Below are positions 8,791 to 17,485 of a stretch of 45,843 nt of DNA, in pieces. Source of the DNA: JAAYJR01 sp964611525 (GTDB lineage Bacteria > Bacteroidota > Bacteroidia > Bacteroidales > Prolixibacteraceae); the NCBI GenBank assembly GCA_964611525.1, contig CAZTAL010000089.1:1-45843 (forward strand), read 5' to 3'. Numbering within the stretch: the first letter of the stretch is position 1; each line of letters begins with the position of its first letter. Both the position numbers and the translations under genes were made by a program. Under the pieces are notes generated by a model. The model did not search any database and was not told the origin of the DNA. It was given only the letters and a program-made list of their open reading frames with translations.

Positions 8791-8822
8791 CAAAAAAAAC
8801 CGGTATTAAACCGGCTTTCTTT
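8791..8822. terminator. Bidirectional rho-independent terminator
   Basis: The stem CCGGT (8800-8804) and ACCGG (8810-8814) encloses the loop ATTAA. On the plus strand it is followed by CTTTCTTT, after map. On the minus strand it is followed by eight T residues, a strong U-tract just downstream of the Trp-Met repeat gene. Confidence 0.8.
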
Positions 8823-8846
8823 GACTGTTTTCATGACTTACTATTT

Positions 8847-9464
8847 CTATTTTCTGTTCCATACCTTGTAGTCCAGCATCCATTGCTCAACTTTAAGTTC
8901 AGGATCTTTTACTTCTATCAAGAATAAGGTCCTTGTTTCAAAGCGTTTTGTATGGCAATTTTTTACACGTGCTTTTGAATCCTTCTGCATATTTACAGTT
9001 TCATTTTTTTCAGTTTTCTTGTTTCTGCTTTCATATAATTTGCTATTAAGCATCCAGTCTTGAACTTCTATTGCTTCTTCTTTTTCAACTTCTATGGCTA
9101 TTGTTGAATAAAAGAGATTCTCATTTATCATCCAGTTTTCTATTGCAAGAGGTTCTTCCATTGCAACTTCTATATTATAAGGTGAATTAAAATGACTTTC
9201 ATTTATCATCCAATTCTCTACTTCTAAAGCTGCTTCACTTTCTTCAGATAAATAACCATTCCAGTAAGGTAATTCGTTGGGAATACGTCCTTTGTTCGGC
9301 TCGGTTATCATTCCTGTGGCAGCTAATAAAGGTGTACTGATGGTAACATCGTTGCTTGCCTTTAGTGATTCCTGACTTCCGGCTGTAATTACTGCAAAAG
9401 TTACTACTAATGCTAATGCTGATGACTTCATGGCTTTAATTTTAATACTGTTTTTTGTTTTCAT
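8847..9464 (-). CDS. Secreted protein with four Trp-Met (WM) repeats, unknown function
   Basis: A 205-residue protein of no family I recognise. Residues 1-12 are basic and 13-30 hydrophobic (SSALALVVTFAVITAGS), a Sec-type signal peptide. The mature part carries four copies of a motif of the form (V/I)(E/Q)xWM(I/L)(N/D), with Trp at 85, 111, 137 and 195. The first three are exactly 26 residues apart, each preceded by an acidic run such as MEEPLAIENWMIN or KEEAIEVQDWMLN. The last sits in a basic C-terminal stretch after a spacer containing the only Cys (170). The gene has its own promoter-like site, a leader of about 170 nt with a palindrome, and a strong terminator, so it is probably a single-gene transcript. 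It could be an envelope-binding or structural protein; no catalytic motif is visible. Confidence 0.75.
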   Translation of the reverse strand: MKTKNSIKIKAMKSSALALVVTFAVITAGSQESLKASNDVTISTPLLAATGMITEPNKGRIPNELPYWNGYLSEESEAALEVENWMINESHFNSPYNIEVAMEEPLAIENWMINENLFYSTIAIEVEKEEAIEVQDWMLNSKLYESRNKKTEKNETVNMQKDSKARVKNCHTKRFETRTLFLIEVKDPELKVEQWMLDYKVWNRK

Positions 9465-9571
9465 AATTTTTTAATTTATAACTCTGACAAAAATTTTATT
9501 ATTTCGTTTAATTTTTTTCATTTGTTATTCTTATTAATTAAATCATTTTAACTTTAAGACGCCCATTTTTT

Positions 9572-9584
9572 GTAATCGTTACAC
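9572..9584. promoter_or_regulatory. Palindrome TGTAA-N3-TTACA in the leader of the WM-repeat gene
   Basis: A perfect 5-bp inverted repeat, TGTAATCGTTACA, about 110 bp upstream of the WM-repeat gene start and downstream of its predicted transcription start. It could be a protein-binding operator. I do not know a regulator with exactly this site. Confidence 0.35.
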
Positions 9585-9638
9585 TTTTATAGAACTTTTT
9601 TTTAAAATGTACTTTCTTATACCCTGTTATTTGTTATG

Positions 9639-9671
9639 CAAATATATAAATAAAATATAATACTATGCAAT
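9639..9671 (-). promoter_or_regulatory. Bacteroidota-type promoter for the WM-repeat gene
   Basis: On the minus strand TATATTTG (9646-9639) matches the -7 consensus TAnnTTTG, and ATTG (9671-9668) lies 21 bp upstream as a three-of-four match to the -33 TTTG. Initiation would be near 9633, giving a leader of about 170 nt. Confidence 0.5.
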
Positions 9672-9703
9672 ACATGGTATTATAAAATTTAATTTTTTAT
9701 ATA

Positions 9704-9812
9704 TGGATTCAGTATAAAAACTAAAATTTCATTTATAAAATTTTTGTATTTTATTGAAAATCAGTTTTGTAAATTTGTTTAAAAAGTCCACGAAACGTTT
9801 TTTAGAGTGCAC
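9704..9812 (+). repeat. Interspersed repeat family A, copy 3 (degenerate hairpin)
   Basis: Begins GATTCAGTATAAAAACTAAA, has the internal GAAAATCAGTTTTGTAAATTTG segment shared with copy 2, and ends in a weaker version of the hairpin (GTTTAAAAAGTCCACGAAACG then TTTTTTAGAG). It is directly followed by a family B repeat. Together they fill most of the non-coding gap between the WM-repeat gene and the GroES-like gene. Confidence 0.65.
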
Positions 9813-9821
9813 TTAAAATTT

Positions 9822-9910
9822 GTAAATGACCATTTTGAGTGCAAGCCCTCCTGAATAAATCATGAGGACAAAACATAACCCAGTCGCGGACTTTATATAC
9901 GGATTCTAAT
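9822..9910 (+). repeat. Interspersed repeat family B, copy 1
   Basis: About 90 bp similar to 21306-21394, sharing GTAAATGACCATTTTGAG, CTGAATAAATCATGAGGACA and AAACATAAC-CAGTC in the same order. Both copies lie within 90 bp upstream of a gene start and in the same orientation relative to it (GroES-like here, rplY there). Confidence 0.65.
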
Positions 9911-9913
9911 TTG

Positions 9914-9946
9914 ATTGTATGAAGGAAGGATAATATTGTATCTTTG
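9914..9946 (+). promoter_or_regulatory. Bacteroidota-type promoter for the GroES-like gene
   Basis: TATCTTTG at 9939-9946 fits the -7 consensus TAnnTTTG exactly, and ATTG at 9914-9917 is 21 bp upstream. Initiation near 9951 would exclude the TTG at 9944 as start codon and favour the ATG at 9971. Confidence 0.5.
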
Positions 9947-9970
9947 TCTTTGAATAGTAATATAGTTGAT

Positions 9971-10354
9971 ATGTCATTGGTAATTGAAGAAAAAAATCTT
10001 GAGAAGTTTATTATGGTTGGAGATAGGGTTCTTGTAAAACCCAAAATACCTTCCAGCAAGACCAAAACGGGTTTGTATTTACCTCCAACTGTGCAGGAGG
10101 GAGAGAAGATACTTAGTGGTTATATAGTAAAAGTAGGTCCTGGTTATCCTATACCTGCAATTACAGAGGAGGACGAGGCTTGGAAACAGAAGCAGGATAA
10201 TGTAAAATATGTCCCTCTCCAGGCTAAAAGAGGAGATTTAGCCGTATACCTTAATAAAAGCGGTTATGAGATTGAATTTAACAATGAAAAATATATTATC
10301 CTTCCACACTCGGCCATATTGATGATTATCAGGGATGAAAGCCTTATGGCTTAA
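9971..10354 (+). CDS. GroES-like (Cpn10-domain) co-chaperone family protein
   Basis: A 127-residue protein with a Cpn10 beta-barrel: FIMVGDRVLVKPKIPSSKTK, then TGLYLPPTVQEGEKILSGYI, then VKVGPGYP, and a final YIILPHSAILMIIRDE strand. It differs from true GroES in an insert of about 30 residues (ITEEDEAWKQKQDNVKYVPL) where GroES continues directly to the KxGD strand. It is not beside a groEL gene. It may be a divergent co-chaperone or an unrelated user of the fold; such stand-alone paralogues are common in Bacteroidota. The start is ATG 9971, because an in-frame TTG at 9944 lies inside the predicted promoter. Its 3' end overlaps the convergent aminotransferase gene by 11 bp. Confidence 0.85.
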   Translation: MSLVIEEKNLEKFIMVGDRVLVKPKIPSSKTKTGLYLPPTVQEGEKILSGYIVKVGPGYPIPAITEEDEAWKQKQDNVKYVPLQAKRGDLAVYLNKSGYEIEFNNEKYIILPHSAILMIIRDESLMA

Positions 10355-11636
10355 TTTCGCTACAGGCCTTATAAATGCTTTCAAAAAGTTCGGGTATATC
10401 TTTTGCAGCCACTGATGAGAAAGCGATTCTTAGTATTTTGCCGATGCTGATAGTTCCTATATCATATTTATTTATTAGCAATTGCCGGACTTCTTCACCT
10501 TGCAGGTCATTTCTCAGTTGGATGCACATAAAATAGCCGGAATTAAAAGGAAGAGCCGTAAAGTATTTTTTATATTTTTCGTCCTGAAGGATATTAATTA
10601 CCGTCTTATACCTTTTTTTCATGATCTGATATTTGGCTTGTTTTTGAAGTGGATAATTACTACTGTGGAACGCAGCGACAAGCAGAGATTGGGAAAGGTT
10701 GGAAGAGTTTGAAATATTTCCGCGTATGGCTCCTGCTGTTTTAGATTCCAGTGCCCCATATAATTCTTTATTGCCTTTTTTAATTCCGTAGGTTATAAAT
10801 CCTACCCTGAAACCCCATATATAATCTTCTTTGGTAGCGCCGTCAATTTTAATAGCAAGTACGTTTTTATGAAGATTACTTAACGGGGTGAATATACTCT
10901 CTTTATAGATACCTTCCTCGTATACAAGTCCGAAATATGCATCATCAGTTATGGCAATTATTTTGTTTCCCTTTTCGGCAGATTCTTTAATTATATTAAC
11001 AATTTTTTCGGTTTCCGAATTGGTAATGGTATACCCGGAAGGATTATGAGGATAATTAAATAAAATAATTTTCTTCCCTATATTTCCTTCGTTTAATTTA
11101 TTTTTAAAAGCATCCAGATCAAATTTTCTATTTTTAAACAGGTTAAATTTATTAAGCCGTGCTCCATATGCATTTCCAAGTATTAAATTATAGTTACCCC
11201 AGAATAAATCGGGTAATATTATTTCATCCTGCGGATTGACAAACAGGTACCCGACCATGCTGATTCCATGTGTCAGTGCGCTTGTTACAACTGGAAGACT
11301 TATTTCATGTTTTTTTAGTGACGGATTTTTATCATATATCATACTTTTCCATTTTGTCCGGAGGTCAGGCCGCCCAAAACTGGGTGCATAAGGAAAAACA
11401 AGTGAAGGGTCAAGGTCAATTTTCGAAGCAATGGATTCCAGTCTCATTGGCGAACCGTCGTCTTCTATTGCCGCTCCTATAGTTGCATTTATTTTAGTAC
11501 CTTTTGCTTCAGCAGTTTGCCCCAGTATTCCTTTCTTTGGGAAAAAGATGTTTTTTCCCCTGTCTGATAATACTTCATAAACAATAGGATTTTGTTGTCT
11601 GATAATTTTGTTGAGCTCTTCAGCTTGTGGATTCAT
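10344..11636 (-). CDS. PLP-dependent aminotransferase, class I/II fold
   Basis: A 430-residue fold-type I aminotransferase. It has the NYPHNPSG loop at 194-201, the cofactor-contacting DDAYFGL at 231-237 and the Schiff-base lysine at about 269 in GATKEDYIWGFRVGF, where the Arg would bind substrate carboxylate. It is somewhat longer than typical AspC/AlaA-like enzymes and substrate specificity cannot be read from the sequence. The gene precedes a small membrane-protein gene on the same strand (82-bp gap) and converges with the GroES-like gene, the coding ends overlapping by 11 bp. Confidence 0.9.
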   Translation of the reverse strand: MNPQAEELNKIIRQQNPIVYEVLSDRGKNIFFPKKGILGQTAEAKGTKINATIGAAIEDDGSPMRLESIASKIDLDPSLVFPYAPSFGRPDLRTKWKSMIYDKNPSLKKHEISLPVVTSALTHGISMVGYLFVNPQDEIILPDLFWGNYNLILGNAYGARLNKFNLFKNRKFDLDAFKNKLNEGNIGKKIILFNYPHNPSGYTITNSETEKIVNIIKESAEKGNKIIAITDDAYFGLVYEEGIYKESIFTPLSNLHKNVLAIKIDGATKEDYIWGFRVGFITYGIKKGNKELYGALESKTAGAIRGNISNSSNLSQSLLVAAFHSSNYPLQKQAKYQIMKKRYKTVINILQDEKYKKYFTALPFNSGYFMCIQLRNDLQGEEVRQLLINKYDIGTISIGKILRIAFSSVAAKDIPELFESIYKACSEIKP

Positions 11637-11717
11637 AACTTTTCAATTTTAACCTATTATTAAATCTGATTATTCTTTTAGGTCTGCAAGATAAAAAATA
11701 TTACAGGATTACATCTA

Positions 11718-12143
11718 TTAATTAATAGCCCGTATTTCTCCTACAATGATAAAAAATCCTGTTAATGCTATCAAATCAGCTATAATCAAAAATAGATTTT
11801 TTAGTTTTTTGTTTTTAAGTTGCAGGATAAGAGTAGGTATTGCAAACAATCCCGAAGATATGAAACTAATATATGCCGGAAATAATTTTGCCTGAAAAGG
11901 TATTTCGGCAACTATATCCTCTGCTAGTTCCTCGTCAATAATTTCTTCCGGTGTAAGGTAATAATATGCTGCAAAATAACCGCTAATAATGGCATATAAA
12001 GAAAAAATGCCAAGAAAGATTAATAGCAACGGGCCAATAACCCTGAATGCTTTTTTTTGTTCTGCCCATCCGTAAATACTTGCAGTAACAGATGCAAATA
12101 TTAGCCATTGAGGTAAAATATAAAGCAAGGTTTCAAGATTCAT
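11718..12143 (-). CDS. Small four-TM membrane protein, unknown function
   Basis: A 141-residue protein with predicted TM helices at about 8-24, 35-58, 88-107 and 115-135. An acidic loop (TPEEIIDEELAEDIVAEIPF) sits between helices 2 and 3. No family is recognised. It is transcribed toward the aminotransferase gene on the same strand and probably forms an operon with it, or is a single gene just upstream. No catalytic residues are apparent. Confidence 0.65.
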   Translation of the reverse strand: MNLETLLYILPQWLIFASVTASIYGWAEQKKAFRVIGPLLLIFLGIFSLYAIISGYFAAYYYLTPEEIIDEELAEDIVAEIPFQAKLFPAYISFISSGLFAIPTLILQLKNKKLKNLFLIIADLIALTGFFIIVGEIRAIN

Positions 12144-12362
12144 ATATTAATATTAATTGAACAAATTTGATAAATTTTTATTAATATTAAAAGAATTGTT
12201 TGAATTTGGCTTTTATTATATTTTTGAGTTTTCTCCGAAAAGTGGGAGGATAATAAAGTTTTGATTATTAATATGTTGAATTAATATTTTGTTATTTGAT
12301 TTTGAAATGTGATAACAAGAAAATTGTAATCGGACTCATTTTTGAAATTAAAATAGTGTTTT

Positions 12363-12971
12363 GTGAAAAAATTAGAAGTATTACCGGAAGCAAAAGCTTT
12401 GATCTTTGATCTTGATGGAACCTTGGCAGACACAATGCCCGTACACTTTATGGCTTACAAGAATATTCTTGCAGAGTATGGTATTCTATTTACACCTGAG
12501 TTATTCGCAACTCTAGCGGGAGTACCTGCAATAGAAACCATAAAGAAATTGAATAACATGTTCGGAACCAATATGGATCCGGGAAAAATAGGTTTCAGGA
12601 AAGAGAGGGAATATGAAAAGATCATGCATAAAATGAAGCCAGTAGAACCGGTTGTCGAATTAGTAAGAAAATATCATTCCGTCATGCCCATGGCTGTTGG
12701 CACCGGCGGTCACAGAAGACTTGCCTGGCGGTCACTTGAAATTTTAAAACTGGATAAATATTTTGATATACTTGTTTCCACAGAAGATGTAACTCATCCC
12801 AAACCTCATCCAGAGACATTCCTTAAATGTGCTGAAAGAATGGGAGTATTACCTGAGGTTTGCCAAGTTTTTGAGGATGGGTCACCGGGAATGGAAGCAG
12901 CGAGTAATGCAGGAATGATGGCGACGCTGGTGACGGATTTCTATGAAGTGACAATTGGAAAGGAAATATGA
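12363..12971 (+). CDS. HAD-superfamily hydrolase, beta-phosphoglucomutase/phosphatase-like
   Basis: A 202-residue HAD phosphatase with the nucleophile motif FDLDGTLAD at about 15-23, an alpha-helical cap region (MPVHFMAYKNILAEYG onward), motif II in MAVGTGGHRR, motif III Lys in THPKPHPE, and motif IV FEDGSPGMEAASNAGM. It is of the beta-phosphoglucomutase/YqaB type, hydrolysing phosphate from small phosphosugars or related metabolites. Exact substrate is unknown. The start is a GTG at 12363; no nearer ATG precedes the nucleophile motif. It is likely monocistronic, with 88 bp to the next gene. Confidence 0.88.
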   Translation: MKKLEVLPEAKALIFDLDGTLADTMPVHFMAYKNILAEYGILFTPELFATLAGVPAIETIKKLNNMFGTNMDPGKIGFRKEREYEKIMHKMKPVEPVVELVRKYHSVMPMAVGTGGHRRLAWRSLEILKLDKYFDILVSTEDVTHPKPHPETFLKCAERMGVLPEVCQVFEDGSPGMEAASNAGMMATLVTDFYEVTIGKEI

Positions 12972-13059
12972 CGTTATATACACAGGACTTTTCTCCCAAA
13001 AGTGGAAATAGGTGAAAATGGTTCTAATTTTCTAAATTAGTAGTAATTGTAAAACACCA

Positions 13060-14106
13060 ATGATAAGATTAAGGAAAAATATTAAATCAAAAGGTATTAT
13101 CTGGCTGTTATGGCTGCTGGTATATGTATCTGTTCTGTCCTGCTCTCCCTGGCGTAATGCTGCCCGCAGAAATATTACCGTTGTATTTTATAATGCCGAA
13201 AATTTATTTGACGTGGAAGATGAGTCCGGTAAAGAGGATGATGAATTTACTCCGGGCGGTGCAAAAAACTGGAATTTGGTAAAATATGAAAAGAAAGTGA
13301 ATGATATCTCCAGGGTTATCAGTTCTGTCAATGAGGGCGACCTTCCTGAAATCGTGGGGTTATGTGAAGTTGAAAATGAGAGAGTTGTCAGGGATTTGAT
13401 TTTTACTGACCTGATGTCATTAGGCAAATATGACTTAATTCACTATGAAAGTCCCGACACACGAGGCATTGACTGTGCCCTGATCTATCGTCCCGCGGAA
13501 TTTAAAGTTATTGATCATTTTCCCGTGCCGGTCGTATTTGAAAATGATCATGCTTATAAAATGAGGAATATTCTTTATGTAAAGGGATATACCCGCAACA
13601 GGGAGGAATTTCATATTTTTGTTAATCATTGGCCCAGCCGTATCGGCGGGGTGGAGAAGACTGAGGCAGGACGGCTGGCAGCTGCAGGGATCTTAAAAAA
13701 TCAAGTAGATTCAATCATGGCAGTCAGTCCGAATGCTCATATCATAATTATGGGAGACATGAATGATGAACCAAAAGATCGAAGTTTGGCAGAGATTATA
13801 AATGCTGGTAACCCATGGAGCAGCGCCAGACTGGTTAATCTTATGATTCCGGATGACTTGTCAGGCAGGGGATCTTATAACTATCAGGGAGACTGGAAAA
13901 TGTTTGATAATCTTATTGTTAATCAGAATCTGCTTGATGACAAAGGATTCAGGTGTATTGAACGTAGAGGTTATGTTTTTCATCATGATTGGATGGAAAA
14001 TATGAACAGAAACAGTGAGATAGTACCTTACAGGACTTATTTAGGTACTAATTATTTAGGCGGAATCAGTGATCATTTCCCCGTATATTTCAGACTTCGC
14101 CGGTAA
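13060..14106 (+). CDS. Exported endonuclease/exonuclease/phosphatase-family lipoprotein
   Basis: A 348-residue EEP-superfamily enzyme. A basic start and hydrophobic helix end in VLSCSPW, a lipobox-like site, so it is probably a lipoprotein. The catalytic core shows FYNAENLFDVEDE (metal-binding Asn/Glu), GLCEVENE, FVNHWPSR, the IIMGDMNDEP metal/catalytic site and the terminal GGISDHFPVYF with the catalytic Asp-His. The family hydrolyses nucleic acids or phospholipids; for Bacteroidota lipoprotein members the substrate is not known. It ends 11 bp before uvrB, so the two may be co-transcribed. Confidence 0.88.
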   Translation: MIRLRKNIKSKGIIWLLWLLVYVSVLSCSPWRNAARRNITVVFYNAENLFDVEDESGKEDDEFTPGGAKNWNLVKYEKKVNDISRVISSVNEGDLPEIVGLCEVENERVVRDLIFTDLMSLGKYDLIHYESPDTRGIDCALIYRPAEFKVIDHFPVPVVFENDHAYKMRNILYVKGYTRNREEFHIFVNHWPSRIGGVEKTEAGRLAAAGILKNQVDSIMAVSPNAHIIIMGDMNDEPKDRSLAEIINAGNPWSSARLVNLMIPDDLSGRGSYNYQGDWKMFDNLIVNQNLLDDKGFRCIERRGYVFHHDWMENMNRNSEIVPYRTYLGTNYLGGISDHFPVYFRLRR

Positions 14107-14117
14107 ATTTTAAAAAG

Positions 14118-16136
14118 ATGAAGTTTTACCTTGTTTCAGAATATAAACCTACAGGTGACCAGCCAGATGCCATACAGCAGCTTTCAGACGGCATACAGAA
14201 AGGGGATCTTTATCAGATTTTACTGGGAGTGACCGGATCGGGAAAAACATTCACAATGGCTAATGTGATAAGTAATGTGCAGAAGCCAACTCTGATACTA
14301 AGTCATAATAAAACTCTTGCAGCTCAGTTATATGGAGAGATGAAACAGTTCTTTCCGGAGAACCGTGTGGAATACTTTGTCTCTTATTATGACTATTATC
14401 AGCCTGAAGCTTACCTGCCTGTTACTGATATTTATATAGAGAAAGATCTATCTATTAATAAGGATATTGAAAAACTCAGGCTGAGTGCTACTTCAGCTTT
14501 ACTGTCGGGAAGAAGAGACGTGGTTGTGGTTTCATCGGTATCTTGTCTTTACGGAATTGGCAATCCTGATGATTTCCATGCTAATGTTATTGCCTTGCAA
14601 ACCGGACAGGATATTGCCCGTAATGTTCTTTTGAGACAGTTGGTTGATGCCCTGTATACGCGTACAGAGATGGAGTTTGAGCGTGGAAATTTTAGGGTTA
14701 AAGGGGATACTGTTGATATATTCCCGGCTTATGCCGATACTGCCACGAGGATAGTTTTCTGGGGTGATGAAATTGAGGAAATTTCTGCATTTGATCCTTT
14801 TACGGGATCAACTCTTAAAGAGATGGATGAGGTTATCATTTATCCTGCTAATATTTTCGTTACTACCAAAAGCAGGATGAATTCGGCAATAAGGCAAATT
14901 CAGGATGATCTTATCGGACAGATTGAATATTTCAAAGAAATTAGAAAATTTAAGGAGGCTAAAAGAATAAAAGAGCGTGTGGAATACGATCTTGAGATGA
15001 TGCATGAACTGGGTTATTGTCCGGGTATAGAAAACTATTCCCGTTACTTTGACGGCCGGAGGCCGGGTACGAGGCCTTTTTGCCTGCTGGATTATTTTCC
15101 TGATGATTTTTTGTGTATAATCGATGAAAGTCATGTGACCATACCGCAGATCAGGGCTATGTACGGGGGTGATAATTCAAGAAAAGTCACTTTGGTGAAA
15201 TATGGATTCCGTTTGCCTGCCGCCATTGACAATCGCCCCCTGAAGTTTAATGAGTTTGAAGAGTTGGTAAATCAGGTAATATATGTCAGCGCCACCCCGG
15301 CTGATTATGAGCTGAACAAGTGTAGGGGAGTGGTGGTGGAGCAGATCATACGGCCTACCGGACTGCCTGATCCGGTTATCGATATACGTCCCACTACCAA
15401 CCAGATCGATGACCTGATGCATGAAATAAATATCCGTGTTGAGAGGAATGAGCGTGTGCTGGTTACAACCCTTACCAAGCGTATGGCTGAAGAACTGTCA
15501 CGATACCTTCTTAATCTTGGTGTCAAGACTAGATATATTCACTCTGATGTTGATACTATTGAGAGAGTGGAGATAATGGAACAGCTGCGAAAAGGCAAAT
15601 TTGATGTGTTGGTCGGCATTAACCTGCTGAGGGAAGGGCTCGACCTGCCCGAGGTTTCCCTGGTAGCAATACTGGATGCTGATAAAGAGGGATTCCTGCG
15701 TTCAGAAAGGTCATTGACACAGACAGCAGGACGTGCCGCCCGTAATCTCAGTGGCATGGTTATAATGTATGCCAATAAAATCACCGGTTCAATGCAGAGA
15801 ACAATAGATGCCACAAAATACCGGAGAGAAAAACAGCTTAAATATAATGAAGAACATAACATCATCCCTACAGCTATAATTAAGCCTACACGCGAAATTA
15901 TCGGTTATGAATACCGGAGCGGCAAAAAATCTGCTGAATATGATGTTGACGGGATACCTGACCTTGCTGCTGATCCTGTAGTGAAGTATATGAGTGCGGA
16001 AGGACTGAAAAAGTCAGTTGAAAAGACTAAAAAGCTTATGAAAGCCGCTGCTAAAGATATGGATTTTATTGAAGCTGCACGATTACGTGATGAAATGTTC
16101 GCACTCGAAAAATTACTTCATGAAAAAATTAATTGA
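14118..16136 (+). CDS. uvrB: Excinuclease ABC subunit B
   Basis: The damage-verification helicase-like subunit of nucleotide excision repair, acting between UvrA loading and UvrC incision. The 672 residues are full length. The Walker A is GVTGSGKT at 37-44, the beta-hairpin region is YYDYYQPEAYLP, the Walker B is DESH, helicase motif VI is QTAGRAARN, and the C-terminal UVR domain (residues 635-670, DMDFIEAARLRDEMFALEKL) binds UvrC. It follows the nuclease gene by 11 bp. uvrA and uvrC are not in the window. Confidence 0.98.
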   Translation: MKFYLVSEYKPTGDQPDAIQQLSDGIQKGDLYQILLGVTGSGKTFTMANVISNVQKPTLILSHNKTLAAQLYGEMKQFFPENRVEYFVSYYDYYQPEAYLPVTDIYIEKDLSINKDIEKLRLSATSALLSGRRDVVVVSSVSCLYGIGNPDDFHANVIALQTGQDIARNVLLRQLVDALYTRTEMEFERGNFRVKGDTVDIFPAYADTATRIVFWGDEIEEISAFDPFTGSTLKEMDEVIIYPANIFVTTKSRMNSAIRQIQDDLIGQIEYFKEIRKFKEAKRIKERVEYDLEMMHELGYCPGIENYSRYFDGRRPGTRPFCLLDYFPDDFLCIIDESHVTIPQIRAMYGGDNSRKVTLVKYGFRLPAAIDNRPLKFNEFEELVNQVIYVSATPADYELNKCRGVVVEQIIRPTGLPDPVIDIRPTTNQIDDLMHEINIRVERNERVLVTTLTKRMAEELSRYLLNLGVKTRYIHSDVDTIERVEIMEQLRKGKFDVLVGINLLREGLDLPEVSLVAILDADKEGFLRSERSLTQTAGRAARNLSGMVIMYANKITGSMQRTIDATKYRREKQLKYNEEHNIIPTAIIKPTREIIGYEYRSGKKSAEYDVDGIPDLAADPVVKYMSAEGLKKSVEKTKKLMKAAAKDMDFIEAARLRDEMFALEKLLHEKIN

Positions 16137-16456
16137 TATTTTTTGCAGGTGTAATTTGACGGATAAATTTTACTCTCTAAGGCTTTGTTGCGATAAAATA
16201 GGCGAAGTTATTTTTGTTTTTAACAAAGCAAAATTTTAATGCAGTAAAAAACAAAAAGAACAAGTCTAAATGTTCAGGTTATTTAGTAATAATGTCTATG
16301 CATTAAGATTTTTTAATACTTTTTAAAACATCTGTGATAAGGGGCTGATTCAGTGATGTCAGGGAAATAATATTTAATATTACACGTATTCAGAATAAAA
16401 ATTTATTTTCAGATTTTAGGTTAAGTTTTATTTTTGCAGTGAAATTGGAGAACGGT
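16137..16456. other. Intergenic region upstream of the Yip1-like gene
   Basis: About 320 bp with no gene. It contains an 8-bp inverted repeat, GCTTTGTT (16182-16189) and AACAAAGC (16222-16229), 32 bp apart, and a weak echo of the family A repeat start (TATTCAGAATAAAAATT near 16386). Nothing else is supported. Confidence 0.4.
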
Positions 16457-17026
16457 ATGGTATTATCATTAAAACAGATTGCTACTAATTTAAACCTGGT
16501 CATGTTAAGGCCCGGAGAATTCTGGAAGCGACAAAAAAATGATGAAAATAGTCAGTACAGACTGTTAACGAGTTATTTCGTTCCTTTGTTAATATGTGTT
16601 GCAATAGCTGTTTTTATAGGTGAGTTGGTGCGGAGCAATCATTTATATATTGTTTTCCCATTATTAAAATCTTTACGGAAAATAATTCTTATCACACTAT
16701 ATTATCTCATTTGTGTGTTCTTTACAAATGAGTTGATGGGAGTCTTCGGGGCAGAAAAGAATAAACAAGTTGCCCGTAAGCTTGTGGTTTATTCTATGAC
16801 TCCCTTTTTGCTGGTGTCGGTGGTAACGGGATTGTTCCCTTTTTTTTATGTTTTGGATGTGATAGTTTTATATAGTTTTTATATTTTCTGGCTGGGAGCG
16901 GATGAATTGGTATCTCTTAAAGGCAGGGACTTGAAAAAGTATGCTGTTGTCAATATTATTGTCTGCTTCACCCTTTTCAGTTTTTTAAGTATTTTTCTTT
17001 CTAAATTGTTAATATTGTATTTTTAG
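16457..17026 (+). CDS. Yip1-like multi-pass membrane protein
   Basis: A membrane protein with about five TM segments (roughly residues 35-55, 70-90, 110-135, 138-155 and 165-187 from the ATG). The layout (short cytoplasmic N-terminus with LRPGEFWKRQK, then clustered helices with FFTNELMG and FFYVLDVIVLYSFYIFWLG) fits the Yip1 domain family, of unclear function in bacteria. A GTG at 16439 gives six extra residues; ATG 16457 is preferred. Its stop codon overlaps the GTG start of smpB, so the two are translationally coupled. Confidence 0.7.
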   Translation: MVLSLKQIATNLNLVMLRPGEFWKRQKNDENSQYRLLTSYFVPLLICVAIAVFIGELVRSNHLYIVFPLLKSLRKIILITLYYLICVFFTNELMGVFGAEKNKQVARKLVVYSMTPFLLVSVVTGLFPFFYVLDVIVLYSFYIFWLGADELVSLKGRDLKKYAVVNIIVCFTLFSFLSIFLSKLLILYF

Positions 17027-17484
17027 TGGTACATTCAAAAGTAAATATCAATATAAAGAATAAGAAAGCATCTTTCGAATATGAGTTACTGGAGAAATTT
17101 ATAAGCGGGATGCAGTTGGCAGGCACCGAGATCAAGTCTGTCCGTAATGGGAAAGTGAGCCTGAATGATGCTTATTGCCAGTTTTACGGCAGTGAACTAT
17201 TTGCTAAAAATATTCACATTTCGGAATATGAACTCGGGACTCACAATAATCACCCTGCAAAACGTGACCGTAAGCTTCTCTTGCATAAAAAAGAACTTCA
17301 GAAACTGGAGCGCAAGACAAAAGAATCAGGATTAACTATTGTACCTACACGACTTTTTATAAATGATAGAGGTCTGGCAAAATTGGAAATCGCACTGGCC
17401 CGCGGGAAAAAGATGTACGATAAACGTGAAACGTTGAAGCAGAAAGACTCAAGGCGTGAAATAGACAGGATGATGAAGCAATGA
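17026..17484 (+). CDS. smpB: SsrA-binding protein SmpB
   Basis: Binds tmRNA and guides it to stalled ribosomes for trans-translation. The 152 residues have the family motifs: KKASFEYELLEKFISGMQLA, GTEIKSVRNGKVSLNDAYC, the EYELGTHNNHPAKRDRKLLL loop that contacts tmRNA, and the basic tail GKKMYDKRETLKQKDSRREI that enters the mRNA channel. The start is a GTG overlapping the TAG of the previous gene. No tmRNA gene is visible in the window. Confidence 0.97.
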   Translation: MVHSKVNINIKNKKASFEYELLEKFISGMQLAGTEIKSVRNGKVSLNDAYCQFYGSELFAKNIHISEYELGTHNNHPAKRDRKLLLHKKELQKLERKTKESGLTIVPTRLFINDRGLAKLEIALARGKKMYDKRETLKQKDSRREIDRMMKQ

Positions 17485-17485
17485 G

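Noticed and set aside
9802..10065. Minus-strand open frame of 87 codons over repeat B and the GroES-like gene start
   Set aside because: It is antisense to a clear Cpn10-domain gene and a repeat, and its translation resembles nothing.
16182..16229. GCTTTGTT/AACAAAGC inverted repeat as an insertion-sequence end
   Set aside because: No transposase or duplicated target is nearby; eight bases at 32-bp spacing can occur by chance.
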